64,000 nucleotides of DNA from Eriocheir sinensis (lineage: Eukaryota; Arthropoda; Malacostraca; Decapoda; Varunidae). The stretch spans positions 595,770 to 659,769 of the forward strand of contig NW_026110519.1 in assembly GCF_024679095.1 (NCBI RefSeq). Reading direction: 5' to 3'. The notes beneath the pieces are model-generated. The model saw only the letters and a program-made list of their open reading frames with translations, searched no databases and was not told where the DNA came from. A program made the position numbers and the translations under genes. Shown here in pieces: positions 26,816-36,795 of this stretch (position 1 is its first letter; each line of letters starts with the position of its first letter).

Positions 26816-27151
26816 TGTTGACAAGTGCACGACAGTGTGGCTGCCTTTGATGAACCCCCGGTTAGCTGCGATTATCTTTCTGTTTTTGTCATACAGGTAT
26901 TTTATTTTCGCCATTTCCTCTTGAGATTTTTCGCTCGACATCCATCGCTTGTACAAATCGTTGACTTCCTGTAACAGCATTATTTCTTTGGTGTTGTAAC
27001 CGTTGAGATAAGTTATACGATCTCTCGATCCCAAGTCGACGTCTTTCATGATTTGGAAATAATCTATGTCGGTTACTATCTTTCGTGGGTTGTAAGGCAC
27101 GTACAGCGTCTGTCCACTGGTGAATCTGGCACCGGGTAGAGGATCGGGCAT
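26801..27151 (-). CDS. Unrecognised ~116-residue protein
   Basis: The ATG at 27151 opens MPDPLPGARFTSGQTLYVPY and continues with helical, basic sequence (TDIDYFQIMKDVDLGSRDR, NGYNTKEIMLLQEVNDLYK, KSQEEMAKIKYLYDKNRK) to a stop at 26801. The same ATG is the junction at 54110, where another copy begins after different upstream sequence. The tail (HLSTHQTL) runs into hr sequence. Copy B at 48934-49284 is intact. Function unknown. Confidence 0.55.
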   Translation of the reverse strand: MPDPLPGARFTSGQTLYVPYNPRKIVTDIDYFQIMKDVDLGSRDRITYLNGYNTKEIMLLQEVNDLYKRWMSSEKSQEEMAKIKYLYDKNRKIIAANRGFIKGSHTVVHLSTHQTL

Positions 27152-27282
27152 TTCGCGGGTAATGTTGACGAACCCGTCGCCGATCAATTATTGAATCTGC
27201 AAGTAGTCGCGTCCGATTTAGAATCTGTCGTTACAGCGTTTGAATTGAATGCCGATGCTGAGTCGTTGATGTCTAAAAAAAT
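27152..27282 (+). pseudogene. Fragment shared with the chimeric ORF at 15120-15226
   Basis: Plus frame encoding DEPVADQLLNLQVVASDLES, then NADAESLMSKKMLS, which is the start of gene S (minus copies at 31077 and 38955). It is fused upstream to the 26801 gene and downstream to a CC1 piece. Confidence 0.65.
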
Positions 27283-27450
27283 GTTAAGTCATTCTCTGTA
27301 TCGAATTCGTTATTACGTTGTTGGAGTTGTTCGTATTCATTTTGCATAAGATCGATCTTGTTTTTATTTTCAGATAATTCTGCGTTCAGTCGGTCTTTCT
27401 CTTGGATTATCTTTCGTATATTTGCATTAACTTCTAAGAATTTCTTAGAC
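27283..27450 (-). pseudogene. CC1 fragment
   Basis: The reverse complement encodes KKFLEVNANIRKIIQEKDRL through LDTEND of CC1. Joined downstream to a GACGCGAAATCACGGACCCC word also present at 60996. Confidence 0.8.
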
Positions 27451-27744
27451 GCGAAATCACGGACCCCAATCGTGCAGGTCAAAGATTGGTGTTTTAGGTG
27501 CTACCTGTAATGTGATTAATAAATCTAAAGTGTTATTTTTTTTTTATTTTTGGAGTGTGAATAAAAGGTTCGTAATAAACATGTGGATGATGTTGAGCAC
27601 TTACCGTGGCGGCGTTGCGTTGTATACGATGTCGGTATCCTTTCCATGGTTGTATAACGACAACACAGTAATAGCACTTCACTGTCACCAACAAAAAAAT
27701 ACACTCATCATCTCTCGTGATTTTTAACGCGAATTAATAGGTAC
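27451..27744. other. Possible spliced exon on the minus strand, otherwise non-coding
   Basis: 27451-27560 matches 60996-61100 (VQVKDWCFRCYL-type reading, then AT-rich). On the minus strand, about 27685-27606 is bounded by a TTGTTGGTGACAG acceptor and an ACG/GTAAGT donor. It reads VKCYYC with a Trp seven residues later, a weak BIR-like spacing, but the His and final Cys are not convincing. Copy B is at 49584-49877. Confidence 0.3.
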
Positions 27745-27930
27745 CCAGAACACGTGATTTAAGGATGTCCAAACAGGTGGAAATACAACTATATTTTATT
27801 AAACATAGCTTGAAAAATATCATACAAATTCTATATAAAAGTCTTATTTCCTAACCTACACTATGCTACATAGTCTATCCGAGTTACAATTTATGTAACG
27901 TAAAAACAGACTAAAAAATCACACTTAGAC
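27745..27930. repeat. Second arm of the inverted repeat with 25715-25895
   Basis: ACACGTGATTTAAGGATGTC through TAAAAAATCACAC reads as the reverse complement of 25715-25895. The pair brackets about 1.85 kb holding the 25879, 26080 and 26801 genes, and the pair is preserved in copy B (48020-48220 / 49878-50062). Confidence 0.88.
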
Positions 27931-28240
27931 AATCAAATGACAGACATCAGTGGAACAAGGTCTCAGACTCTGTAGAACAAATCTCATGACGGAATCTGTC
28001 GACGTGTAGAACAAAGTCTCCGATTCACTCCGTTGTACAAAGTCAGACGTTCGCCACCAGCCGAAGACCTAAGATGCCACCATGACACGACATGATGTGA
28101 GTAAACTAAAACATTCTGTAAATTCTTATTTTTATTTATTACACATAACCATTGCAATGCTTCTTCTTCTTCTTACAAAATCAATCTTGTCAGGAGAGTC
28201 CATCCAATGTTTACTTGTTCATGACGGACGGTTTAGGAAT
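27931..28240. repeat. hr family D and gene W 3' end
   Basis: GGAATCTGTCGACGTGTAG + AACAAAGTCTCCGATTCACTC followed by the W tail (minus: SIAMIMCNK stop, AATAAAAATAAG) at 28110-28230. Confidence 0.75.
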
Positions 28241-28797
28241 CTGCCTCAATTAGTTTGTTCAACCGTATAATTTCGTCTTCTTGTTTTTTCAGTAATATCG
28301 ATAAGTCATTACTCTTTTCACTCAGTTGGGTTTCGAGAGCAGTTTTCTCTTGCTGGAGGCGAGTGACATCTTGCTGGAGTCCATCTCTCGTTTGTGTCTC
28401 TTGTAGGAGTAGAGTTTTATTTTGAGTCAACTCTTGTTTGAATTGATCATTCTCTGTATCTAATTCGTTATTACGTTGTTGGAGTTGGTCGTATTCATTT
28501 TGCATAAGATCGATCTTGTTTTTTATTTTCAGATAATTCTTCGTTCAGTCGGTCTTTCTCTTGGATTATCTTTCGTATATTTGCATTAACTTCTAAGAAT
28601 TTCTTATCTACATCTTTGTATATCGTCATTATTTGTTGTACTTTGGCAGATGACTTTTCAATTTCTTTCCTTAATTCAGATTTTTCTTATTCGTGTTTAG
28701 TTTGTTGATTCTGTAATTCATCCATGTGCTTCTTTGTAGAATCGGCTAACTCTTGACTAAATAAACTTATTTCATTAATTTTAGCGTCTAACTCACT
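28241..28797 (-). pseudogene. CC1 fragment with frame break
   Basis: Encodes the CC1 middle (28505-28241 in frame, MQNEYDQLQQRNNELDTEND to IIRLNKLIE) and its N-part (28797-28510) in another frame, because of an extra T in GTTTTTTATTTTC near 28518. Ends abruptly at CTCACTCTG, where the 12105-like repeat begins. Confidence 0.8.
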
Positions 28798-28800
28798 CTG

Positions 28801-29183
28801 CTCTAGAGTTAAGATGTAATAAATGTGGCTGAGAGTGTGGCTGTGAGGTGTAACAATTGCACATCCGAGCGGCTGTGAGGTGTAACAATTGCACATCCGA
28901 GCGGCTGTGAGGTGTAACAATTGCACATCCGAGCACCTGACCCCTGCTAGTGAATGTGTGACTTTGTTTTGACGGTCAACTGAACTCATGGATTCAGAAT
29001 AGAGTTAAGATTTGATTTGAGATGATAAATTGTAACAGGAAGGCGAATTGCACATCTGAGCACTTGACTGCTTGACGTGAATTTATATAAATTTATATAA
29101 ATTTATATAGCGACAGCAACCAGCGCCGCTATCGTCACGCACGCGGCGGCGGCAGTAAGACGTCTTCATCATTCTTACACGGA
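28801..29183. repeat. Second copy of 12105-12483 (hr family E and TATA-like block)
   Basis: Near-identical to 12105-12483, including three GTGAGGTGTAACAATTGCAC units and the triplicated ATTTATATAA block (29081-29110). Confidence 0.9.
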
Positions 29184-29903
29184 GTGAGAAACAAAGGTCT
29201 AGAAGCGCAGAGACATCTGAGTCGCAAGCGCATAGCGTGCATAGACACCCAACTGACGGTGTACAAGTTCATCCACGGAGAAATACTGAGCGGCAACGCG
29301 CCGGTGCTCGCCACGATTTTTGGGACGGACGTGTACAGCCTGCTTCACTTACTCGAGAACGTCCCCAACTCCATTGGACATCACATAGCGCTCAAGAGAG
29401 AATTTGGTGACGACTACAATCAAACTCCCGGCGTAGTATTTTTCAACAGTGTGTTGTGTAAAGAGAGAGAAGCACACAAAGAACACAGCAACGTCAATAA
29501 GAAGAGATGTACGAGATCGTTCATAGAAGTGGAAGGTTATCGTCAAGGAGGTGTACACAAAATAGGCATTAATTTCAACCAGAAGAAAATCATAGACGCC
29601 CTCAAATATGTCGCTCCATCCTTCACGCAGAACGAACGTCCGACTGCCAACTACAGAACATCTCTTCACGTGAACGCTCAGACTAAGGACAACCTGAAGC
29701 GTCTGTTGGTGTCGATGTTGGAGAACGCTGACGGGTTGACCGACAGCGATGTAGAGGAGATCAGGAACGCGCTCTGCTTACCTGAGTGTAAAGACATCCC
29801 CAAAGATTTAATCACCGACGCATTACCTTTCGTTTTACACCCGAATGTCGAAAGAGTACCGTGTAAGTGTTGCACCGATTTCAAGAGTGATGTAGGTTGT
29901 TGA
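29184..29903 (+). CDS. Second copy of the 240-codon Cys-tailed protein
   Basis: 239 codons against 240 in the 12484 copy. A 3 bp deletion removes one Glu (SFIEVEG against SFIEEVEG), with a handful of substitutions. The frame is intact and again lacks an ATG. The Cys cluster (PCKCCTDFKSDVGC) is retained. Keeping the frame through an in-frame deletion is weak evidence that this is, or recently was, coding. Upstream TATA-like triplet and downstream hr family A are conserved with it. Confidence 0.6.
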   Translation: MRNKGLEAQRHLSRKRIACIDTQLTVYKFIHGEILSGNAPVLATIFGTDVYSLLHLLENVPNSIGHHIALKREFGDDYNQTPGVVFFNSVLCKEREAHKEHSNVNKKRCTRSFIEVEGYRQGGVHKIGINFNQKKIIDALKYVAPSFTQNERPTANYRTSLHVNAQTKDNLKRLLVSMLENADGLTDSDVEEIRNALCLPECKDIPKDLITDALPFVLHPNVERVPCKCCTDFKSDVGC

Positions 29904-30482
29904 AAATAATAAATATGATGTAGGATATAAACATTTTATTAACCCTGATGTTCACACAATAGTATTCAGAATCCGTCTACAGCTGATACAAAGTCTCGCA
30001 TTCACCACCATCTGCAACTCTTGAGGGTTTAAGTCATGCAACAACAACACGTATAGTATTCAGAATACGTTTACCACTGACACAAAGTCTCATATTCACA
30101 CAACATCTGCAGCATTCTCTGAGACAAAGTGACAAGTCAGAAAAGTCTGAGGGAATAAGCATGCAACACTCGTATAGTATTCAGAATCAGTCTACTGCTG
30201 ACATAAAGTCTAGCATTCACACAACTAGCAACATCTGCAACGCATTTGATCCAACTCTGAGACAAAGTAAGATTTGTATTCAGAATCACGCAGGTCACAC
30301 AATAGTATTCAGAATCCGTCTACAGCTGACACAAAGTCTCGCATACACCACCAACCCTTGAGGGTTTAAGTCATGCAACAACACGTATAGTATTCAGAAT
30401 ACGTTTACCACTGACACAAAGTCTCATATTCACACAACATCTGCAGCATTCTCTGAGACAAAGTGACAAGTCAGAAAAGTCT
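29904..30482. repeat. hr family A array
   Basis: AATAAATATGATG poly(A)-like word at 29909, then units TTCAGAATCCGTCTACAGC/ACAAAGTCTCGCATTCACC alternating with TTCAGAATACGTTTACCAC/ACAAAGTCTCATATTCAC and TTCAGAATCAGTCTACTGC/CATAAAGTCTAGCATTCAC. Period about 90 bp. Confidence 0.9.
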
Positions 30483-31105
30483 GAAGATTCCTCATAACGA
30501 AGATGAAAATAAGAAAATAATAGTTTTGGTCAAAAACATCGAAGAGTTTATGAAGGCATGGAAGGCATCGATCGGCGATGATAACTCTGATAAAAAAACG
30601 ATGACAGAACTATATTTCAAAGAAGCCGTAGACGCGGTTCAGAATATTTCTTTTTCTTTTTCTAGCAACGTTTCCTTTTACAAATCAACGGTGAGGAGTC
30701 TCAAAAATTTGAAGGAGTGTGTCAACACTTGTATGCTCATGTTAAAAGTCAACGCAGCAGAGCGGATACTTGCGAGCATACTCTTCTTTTTAAATTACAG
30801 CAGCGAGAAGAACGTCTCTCTCTTAGTAAAGAGACGTCGACCTATTTTCGGCGATACTTCACCTTTTCTAAAATTCAAAGAACGTAAAAACGGAGCTAGC
30901 CAGGCATGCTTTGCATTTTACTTGTTGAATTTTTCAATGGCGTTGTACGACGTCATGATGATGTTGAAAGAAGGTCAAACCCATCACACACTCTTAACGT
31001 CTATAATAGACCGATTAATCGCACCTTTCGGTTACGATTATCAAACCCCGCTCAGGAACTTGCACAGCATGCTCGATTACAGTATAAATCTGATTGTCAA
31101 TAACA
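30483..31105 (+). pseudogene. Gene T, longest fragment
   Basis: The frame enters from hr repeat as IPHNEDENKKIIVLVKNIEE and runs through AVDAVQNISFSFSSNVSFYK, a Cys/Met-rich stretch, and the FKERKNGASQACFAFYLLNF module, to RLIAPFGYDYQTPL and LDYSINLIVNN. There it joins the tail of gene S in antisense (after 31105). The FKERKNG module also sits in a different protein (41380-41943), so one of the two is a fusion at the DTSPFLKF junction. Lacks both natural ends. Unrecognised family. Confidence 0.6.
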
Positions 31106-31595
31106 ACTTCTCTATGTCGACTTGCTTCTGTTTTATTTCCTCGACTCGATTTTCCAAGGCGTTAATATTGTTAGTCATCTGATCAACAATGTACGTTCTG
31201 GAATCTAAACTGAATGTCCGTGCCTGTTCATACAATTTACTTTGCATTTCTAACACACACGTTTGGATAAACAAATCTCCGATATCGATGAGAGACTGCA
31301 ACGCGACATCGAACGGAGTGTCGAAGTCACTGGGATATTCACCGATGTTTTTTAACATCGGTTTAAGTAATTCGAGTTCTGTGTTGTTGAAATACTTCTT
31401 GTTGATTTGCACTATTTTCCAATTCACGTCATTTTTATACTTAGTCAAAATCGAGGAACAATAATCTTTGAACAGTTCCATGGTTTTCACTCTGTTCAAT
31501 AGAATTTTCGTTAAGTAGCTTAACATTTTTTTGACATCAACGACTCTATTGCGAATCTGTTCAATCTGTTCGTAGTAACTGACATGTAGAGACAT
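31106..31595 (-). pseudogene. Gene S, copy 1: helical protein
   Basis: The ATG at 31595 opens MSLHVSYYEQIEQIRNRVVD, then KKMLSYLTKILLNRVKTMEL and helix-rich sequence (NKKYFNNTELELLKPMLKN ... ALENRVEEIKQKQVDIEKLL). A second copy at 38955-39420 has a different N-terminus and C-terminus, so the shared core is about 31115-31530. No catalytic motif seen. The gene T fragment is joined at the 3' side. Confidence 0.55.
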
Positions 31596-33040
31596 TCATT
31601 GTGTGTAGTGGTCATGAATATGTGATGCAGTTAAATATTAAGTGTACAGATTGGAACGTCGACTCACATGACAAAGTCTAACGTGACGATGAACGTGTGT
31701 CGTACACAACTTATGCAATGCAACTTATGTGTCGTGGAGACACCCCAGCTATGGATTGTGGATGCTTCAGGCAGTGCAACTGTGACATTCATAACGACAA
31801 GGTCTCACATTCACCAAAGTTGTCATCGTCACGTTTGACTTTGTCATGTGAGTCGACGTTCCAATCTCTACATTCCGCTGTTAGGTAGGCAAGAGTTCAA
31901 CTTACATACCAAAGGTTGCAGATGTTACAGTTGGTTAATATGTGACTGCGTCGGCGTTAGACGGATTGTGAACTCTTGCCTACCTAACAGCGGAGTGTAC
32001 AGAATCTAATCTTAACTCATCACCAAAGTCTAGACCGAGTACGTTGCAGATGTTACAGTTGTTGAGTGTCTACATGTCACACACTACACCAACAGATTCT
32101 GAGTACAGAACTCTCTAGTGTTGGACGTGTGTGACTCTCTCTACTTTACCTTCGATCAAGTCTAACGATGACAAAGTCTAACGTGACGATGACTAGAGAG
32201 TGTTGGACGTGTGTCTTACACAATTTATGCAATGCAACTTATGTGTCGTGGAGACACCCCAGCTATGGATTGTGGATGCGTCAGGCAATGCAACTGTGAT
32301 AACGACAAGGTCTCACATTCACCAAAGTTGTCATCGTCACGTTTGACTGCATCTAGGTTGTCTCTACATGTCACACACGTCCACCACCAGAGAGTTGCAT
32401 TGCTGGGGTGTCTCTTCACATACGAGACGTGCAACTGCACGACGTTACACGTTGGACGGGTATCTCTGCACCCAACACTGTGCATACTACATCTTAATTC
32501 TTGAATACCGGACAGTGTCAGACATTCGCGACACCTGCTGACCTGCTGTGTACACTACAACACTACATCTTAACTCTCTATTCATAATTCAGAATTCCTA
32601 CAGAGATTCTTCAACAAAGCAAAGTCTTAGAGTTAGTCTTAACATATTCTGAATAGAGTGTAGAGACACATGTCACTAGCAGCAGTCAGCACATTTGCAT
32701 TGCTGGGGTGACACACATATATCATACAACACCAGAGAGTTACATTGTTGGGTGTCTCATCACACAACTCTCTACTGGCATGTAACAACAAATTAGACTT
32801 GTTATGTACAGACCCCCATGCAGATCCGGACCCCACTCTGTCTCTTTGGCGTCCCCCTCAGAGAGACTTGCAAATTTTAGGTTACCGCTCAGGAGACTCT
32901 TATGAAACGAAATCGTCAGATGTTGGACCCCACTTGAGCTAGCGTGTTAGGTAGGCCAGAGTTCTTCAACAACAAAGAAGAAGTCTTAACTTACATTGCA
33001 TGCCAGACAAACAATCTCTACATGTCTTGCATAAGTCGAG
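31596..33040. repeat. hr families C and I, large non-coding array
   Basis: Contains TGACAAAGTCTAACGTGACG units, GACAAGGTCTCACATTCACC (31799, 32306), TAGGTAGGCAAGAGTTC, GTCTAGACCGAGTACGTTGC, and GTTGCATTGCTGGGGTG words. A 140 bp block (about 31690-31850) is duplicated at 32215-32350. The ORFs here are repeat translated. Two gene-like ends near 32640 (TTAACATATTCTG) equal the 15536 junction word. Confidence 0.85.
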
Positions 33041-33981
33041 ATGACCTGCACTCTGCATTATTCAACTTCTTTTAATAGAAGACCCACCCTTCAGGAACTT
33101 AACGACTCAAGGCTGGAGGCTGCAGAACGCTTAGCCTCAGACCTTACTATTATTTCCGATTGGGGCAAGAAGAACCTGGTGTCCTTCAACGCCTCAAAAA
33201 CACAGTTTCTCCACCTATCCACTCGACACAATCTTCCAAACAACTATCCCCTATTCTTTGACAACACCCAGCTATCACCTTCCTCAACACTAAACATCCT
33301 CGGTCTATCCTTAACTCAAAATCTCAACTGGAAACTTCATATCTCATCTCTTACTAAATCAGCTTCCTCGAGGCTGGGCGTTCTGTACCGTCTCCGCCAG
33401 TTCTTCTCCCCTGCACAGTTGCTGTCCATATACAGGGGCCTTGTCCGCCCTCGTATGGAGTATGCATCTCATGTGTGGGGGGGCTCCACTCACACAGCTC
33501 TTCTGGACAGAGTGGAGGCAAAGTCTCTTCGTCTCATCAGCTCTCCTCCTCATACTGATAGTCTTCTACCTCTTAAATTCCGCCGCAATGTTGCCTCTCT
33601 TTCTATCTTCTATCGATATTTCCACGCTGACTGCTCTTCTGAACTTGCTAACTCGCTGCACTCGACTTTCTACTCATGCTCATCCCTATACTGTCCAAAC
33701 CCCTTATGCAAGAGTTAACCAGCATCTTCACTCTTTCATCCCTCACGCTGGTAAACTCTGGAACAATCTTCCTTCATCTGTATTTCCTCCTGCCTACGAC
33801 TTGAACTCTTTCAAGAGGAGGGTATCAGGACACCTCTCCTTCCGAAACTGACCTATCTTTCGGCCACCTCTTTGGATTCTTTTTAGGAGCAGCGAGTAGC
33901 GGGCTTTTTTTTTATTAATGTTTACTTTTTTGTGCCCTTGAGCTGTCTCCTTTGCTGTAAAAAAAAAAAAAAAAAAAAAAA
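33041..33981 (+). mobile_element. 5'-truncated jockey-like LINE
   Basis: Starts immediately after where the RT FADD box would be and carries the rest of the RT (SDWGKKNLVSFNASKTQFLH, LNILGLSLTQNLNWKLHISS, YRGLVRPRMEYASHVWGG). The C-terminal domain ends WNNLPSSVFPPAYDLNSFKR, in another frame after a frameshift near 33655. The 3' UTR ends in 23 A residues at 33959-33981. The flanks are hr family C/I sequence, so it inserted within an hr. No target-site duplication was recognised. 5' truncation and poly(A) are typical of jockey/LINE insertion. Confidence 0.92.
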
Positions 33982-35083
33982 TACCTCGTGAATGTGTCAC
34001 ACACTACAGAGTTCAGAATCGTATCTTAACTATATTCTAGTTGTGTGTGACAGAACAGAAACTCTCTAGTTGTGTGTGACATTCGTAAGTTGCCCAGTGA
34101 ATGTGAGACCTTGTCGTCCTTGTCGTACAGTGCTCACATATTCCAGACAATCGTCAAGACATGTATCTCTACATCTTGCATAAGTCGAGATGTGTCACAC
34201 ACTACAGAGTTCAGAATCGTATCTTAACTATATTCTGTTATATCTGAATCTGTTCGCAGCAACTCTCTAGTTGTGTGTGACATTTGCATGGGTCTCTCTG
34301 CGCGCATGCAAATGTAAGTTAAGACTTCTTCTTTGTTGAAGAACTCTTGCCTACCTAACAGCGGAGTGTACAGACTCACATGACAAACTCTGAAGAACTC
34401 CAGACAATCGTCAAGACATGTATCTCTACCTCTTGAACGTGACGATGACAACTCTATTCATAATCTGTTCTATCAGAATCTGTTCGAAGAGTAAGTTGCC
34501 CAGTGAATGTGAGACCTTTCGAACAGATTCGGATACTGAATAGAGTTGTCTCGCGTTAGCTTTGTCATGTGAGTCGCGACGGTGCGCGGTGCGTCTAGAC
34601 CAACAATGCAACTCTCTAGTTGCTCTTAATGCTTGTAAGATTTTGTACACTCCGCTGTAAGTCACATATTAACACAACTGTAACATCTGCAACGTACTCG
34701 GTCTAGACTTCACAATGCAACTCTCTAGTTGCTCTTGTGTACTACATCTCAACTTTATATTCAACTACAACTTTATATTCAACTACATCTCCTATTCAGA
34801 ATCTGTTGGTGTAACATATGAGTCACCTCGGAGTACGTTGCATGTTGGATACATTATAAAGTAAGACTCGTAGGCAAGAGTTCACAATCCGTCTAACGCC
34901 GACGCAAAGTCACACATTAACACAACTGTAACATCTGCAACGTACTCGGGCATTGTGCATCTAGACCAACAATGCAACTCTCTAGTTGCTCTTAATGCTT
35001 GTAAGATTTTGTACACTCCGCTGTTAGATAGGCAAGAGTTCACAATCCGTCTAACGCCGACGCAAAGTCACATATTAACACAA
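33982..35083. repeat. hr families C and I array
   Basis: Several units of TAGGCAAGAGTTCACAATCC/GCAAAGTCACACATTAACAC, GTGAATGTGAGACCTTGTCG, GTGTCACACACTACAGAG, CTCTAGTTGTGTGTGAC and TAGACCAACAATGCAACTC. No gene. The 3' edge at CACAAG (35083) passes straight into coding sequence of the next gene. Confidence 0.85.
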
Positions 35084-35157
35084 GTGTAACCACTAGTCAT
35101 CTGGATGAGGAAGAAGATTCGGATCGCACGCAAGAAATACTTATAACAGCTGCGTTC

Positions 35158-35694
35158 ATGGGACTGATTCTCTCTACCGGATCGCTAACCAATTCGAATT
35201 TAGTTTCTTTGTGTTCTAGGTTGCAGAAACACGACAAGAGTCTTGCGTCGTTGAATTTTGACAGCTTTGTCGACGTCGTGTACAGTGATTTTGATCCGCT
35301 CGAGTTGGATCTCTTGAATCATCAAGAACGGCAGCAGCGGTATCAAGACGACGGCAGCGAAGAGAAAGAGGAATGCGTACTGTCAGACGACACAATCGAA
35401 GTCGGTGACGACTGCCCCTTACTCGGCGACACCTTCGTGAGAGAGAGCGTCGAACGACCAACCGTCGAGAAACCCAGACTCTGCAGTTTGATTCAAACGA
35501 ATAGTTTTACCAGCAACATCGTGCGTCTGCGTCTGTCGGGGGGTAGTCTACACACCCAGGGTTTGAAATATAAATCTGAAGAAGCGTATAAGAATTTTAA
35601 GGACCCTATACCCACGTTACCCAATTTCAATGAGTATCCGTGTCCGTGCAACGAGGCAGCAGCATGTCTGCTGGTAAAAGAAAACGCTCGCTGA
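35158..35694 (+). CDS. Unrecognised acidic 178-residue protein, probably 5'-truncated
   Basis: The ATG at 35158 gives MGLILSTGSLTNSNLVSLCS, then acidic and Gln-rich sequence (NHQERQQRYQDDGSEEKEE), and a beta-like C-terminal part (NIVRLRLSGGSLHTQGLKY). The frame is open upstream to the hr edge at about 35084 with coding-like acidic codons (LDEEEDSDRTQEILIT), so the natural N-terminus is probably lost. It overlaps the next gene by 31 bp. No homologue recognised. Confidence 0.55.
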   Translation: MGLILSTGSLTNSNLVSLCSRLQKHDKSLASLNFDSFVDVVYSDFDPLELDLLNHQERQQRYQDDGSEEKEECVLSDDTIEVGDDCPLLGDTFVRESVERPTVEKPRLCSLIQTNSFTSNIVRLRLSGGSLHTQGLKYKSEEAYKNFKDPIPTLPNFNEYPCPCNEAAACLLVKENAR

Positions 35695-36371
35695 GCGAAG
35701 CTAATGGCGGTCGCCCGTCTCACAAGAAGGCCAGGTTACTCGAGACACAAGTCGGAAAAAACTACATCAACGGATTGATTTCACAGTATCTCGACTTAGA
35801 GACGAGAAAGTACGGCGGAATGGTGCTGAAGCCCGCTATACCCATTACGACAGGACCTGGACCCACGCCGACACCTGCAGCAGCAGTCACAGAGGAGCAA
35901 CCTGATTTAGACACCGTCTCCGACCTTCCGCCGCCGGCAGCATCCGCCCGCCTCCGCAAGTCGTCCTCTGCAGCGTTCAACGACGTTCACCCGTTTCTGA
36001 ATTTGAAGTTCGACAAATTAGAATTGTCTAAGTCGGTTCGTCGAAATAATTTTTTGAAGAATTACATTCAGGTTGTAAGAGATTTTAAATTAGGTATTCT
36101 ACCCGCCGATATCTCTAGAGAAATAGAAATCGTTTCGGCTAACGACTCGAATGTGGCTTGCGTCGTGACACCACTGGGCCTTCACGTCGCGTTGGTGGCC
36201 AACAGGCTGATTGTTTATCCGCGCCAATACCAATTCGAAAACGTCTTTTGCTCGGAGGGAAAACAACACAGTCTTATTTTTTATCCGAGCACGTCCAAGT
36301 GGAGCAGCGGGTGCAGCATCAACTTCAACATATTTAAAAAACAACAGTCGTACGCCAGAAGAAAGTTTTGA
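35664..36371 (+). CDS. Unrecognised 235-residue protein with nuclear-localisation-like start
   Basis: The ATG at 35664 (fourth base of ..AGCATGTCTGC..) gives MSAGKRKRSLSEANGGRPSH and KKAR, two basic clusters spaced like a bipartite nuclear signal. A Pro/Ala-rich region (GPGPTPTPAAAVTEEQ) is followed by a C-terminal globular part of about 135 residues (FLNLKFDKLELSKSVRRNNF ... FNIFKKQQSYARRKF). It starts inside the upstream gene in another frame, a compact viral overlap. Codon use is richer in G+C than the repeats around it. Probably acts in the nucleus. Function unknown. Confidence 0.65.
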   Translation: MSAGKRKRSLSEANGGRPSHKKARLLETQVGKNYINGLISQYLDLETRKYGGMVLKPAIPITTGPGPTPTPAAAVTEEQPDLDTVSDLPPPAASARLRKSSSAAFNDVHPFLNLKFDKLELSKSVRRNNFLKNYIQVVRDFKLGILPADISREIEIVSANDSNVACVVTPLGLHVALVANRLIVYPRQYQFENVFCSEGKQHSLIFYPSTSKWSSGCSINFNIFKKQQSYARRKF

Positions 36372-36487
36372 CAGATTCTGAAGTGTCAAAAAACTCTACG
36401 TGTCGAGATCTCCGTCCAATTCTGGACCCCTGAGGCGAGGTGCCAAACAGGAAGACCACGGCAATTTATCTCGGCATGTTCCAGTCA

Positions 36488-36660
36488 TGCAGGTCACAAG
36501 AGAACCTCTTCTCAGAAGGAGAAACGTAGACTCACAAATTGTCAAACAGCAGGGTGCTTCCTTAAAAAACTCTAGCTTAAAGCTAACTGGGACGGATGCC
36601 GTGAGCCAAGAAAAAGAAAAGGCATCCCCTAGAATCAAAGAAATGGAGAGGTTTACTTAG
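36488..36660 (+). CDS. Possible small basic ORF or gene tail
   Basis: The frame, open from 36400, encodes LRRGAKQEDHGNLSRHVPVM and, from the ATG at 36488, MQVTREPLLRRRNVDSQIVK to the TAG at 36660. Polar and basic, with no repeat content. It may be the 3' end of a gene whose front was replaced. The join at about 36372-36395 is a CAGATTCTGAAGTGTC word. Confidence 0.3.
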
Positions 36661-36795
36661 AGAACATAATTATCTATATGAAAATGTAAAAGACAAATGA
36701 AAATGTTTTGCTTGCATTACTTTGTATTAAAAGAGTAAACTTTGTAAAATAAATGAGATATGAGTTTTGTATAAATTACTAACTGTCGTTGGGAT
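36661..36795. other. Intergenic AT-rich, poly(A)-like signals
   Basis: AATAAATGAGATATG at about 36749 could serve the 36660 end. Nothing else is seen. Confidence 0.4.

Larger units (their letters stand above)
19224..28773 (+). repeat. Segmental duplication, copy A (~9.6 kb)
   Basis: Collinear with 40800-50905 in direct orientation, at offsets of about 21.6 kb on the left and 22.1 kb on the right. Gene content: gene T-like ORF, CC1, gene V tail, secreted protein, 184-codon protein, BIR exon, foldback, two membrane-side genes, 26801 gene, and CC1 pieces. Length differences come mostly from hr unit number and a ~160 bp extra block in copy B near 47890-48050. Edges: TTGTTGTTGCAAGCTGG on the left and AAATAAACTTATTTC on the right. 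Confidence 0.92.

Noticed and set aside
33959..33981. Transcription terminator or origin
   Set aside because: The A23 run is the poly(A) tail of the jockey-like LINE.
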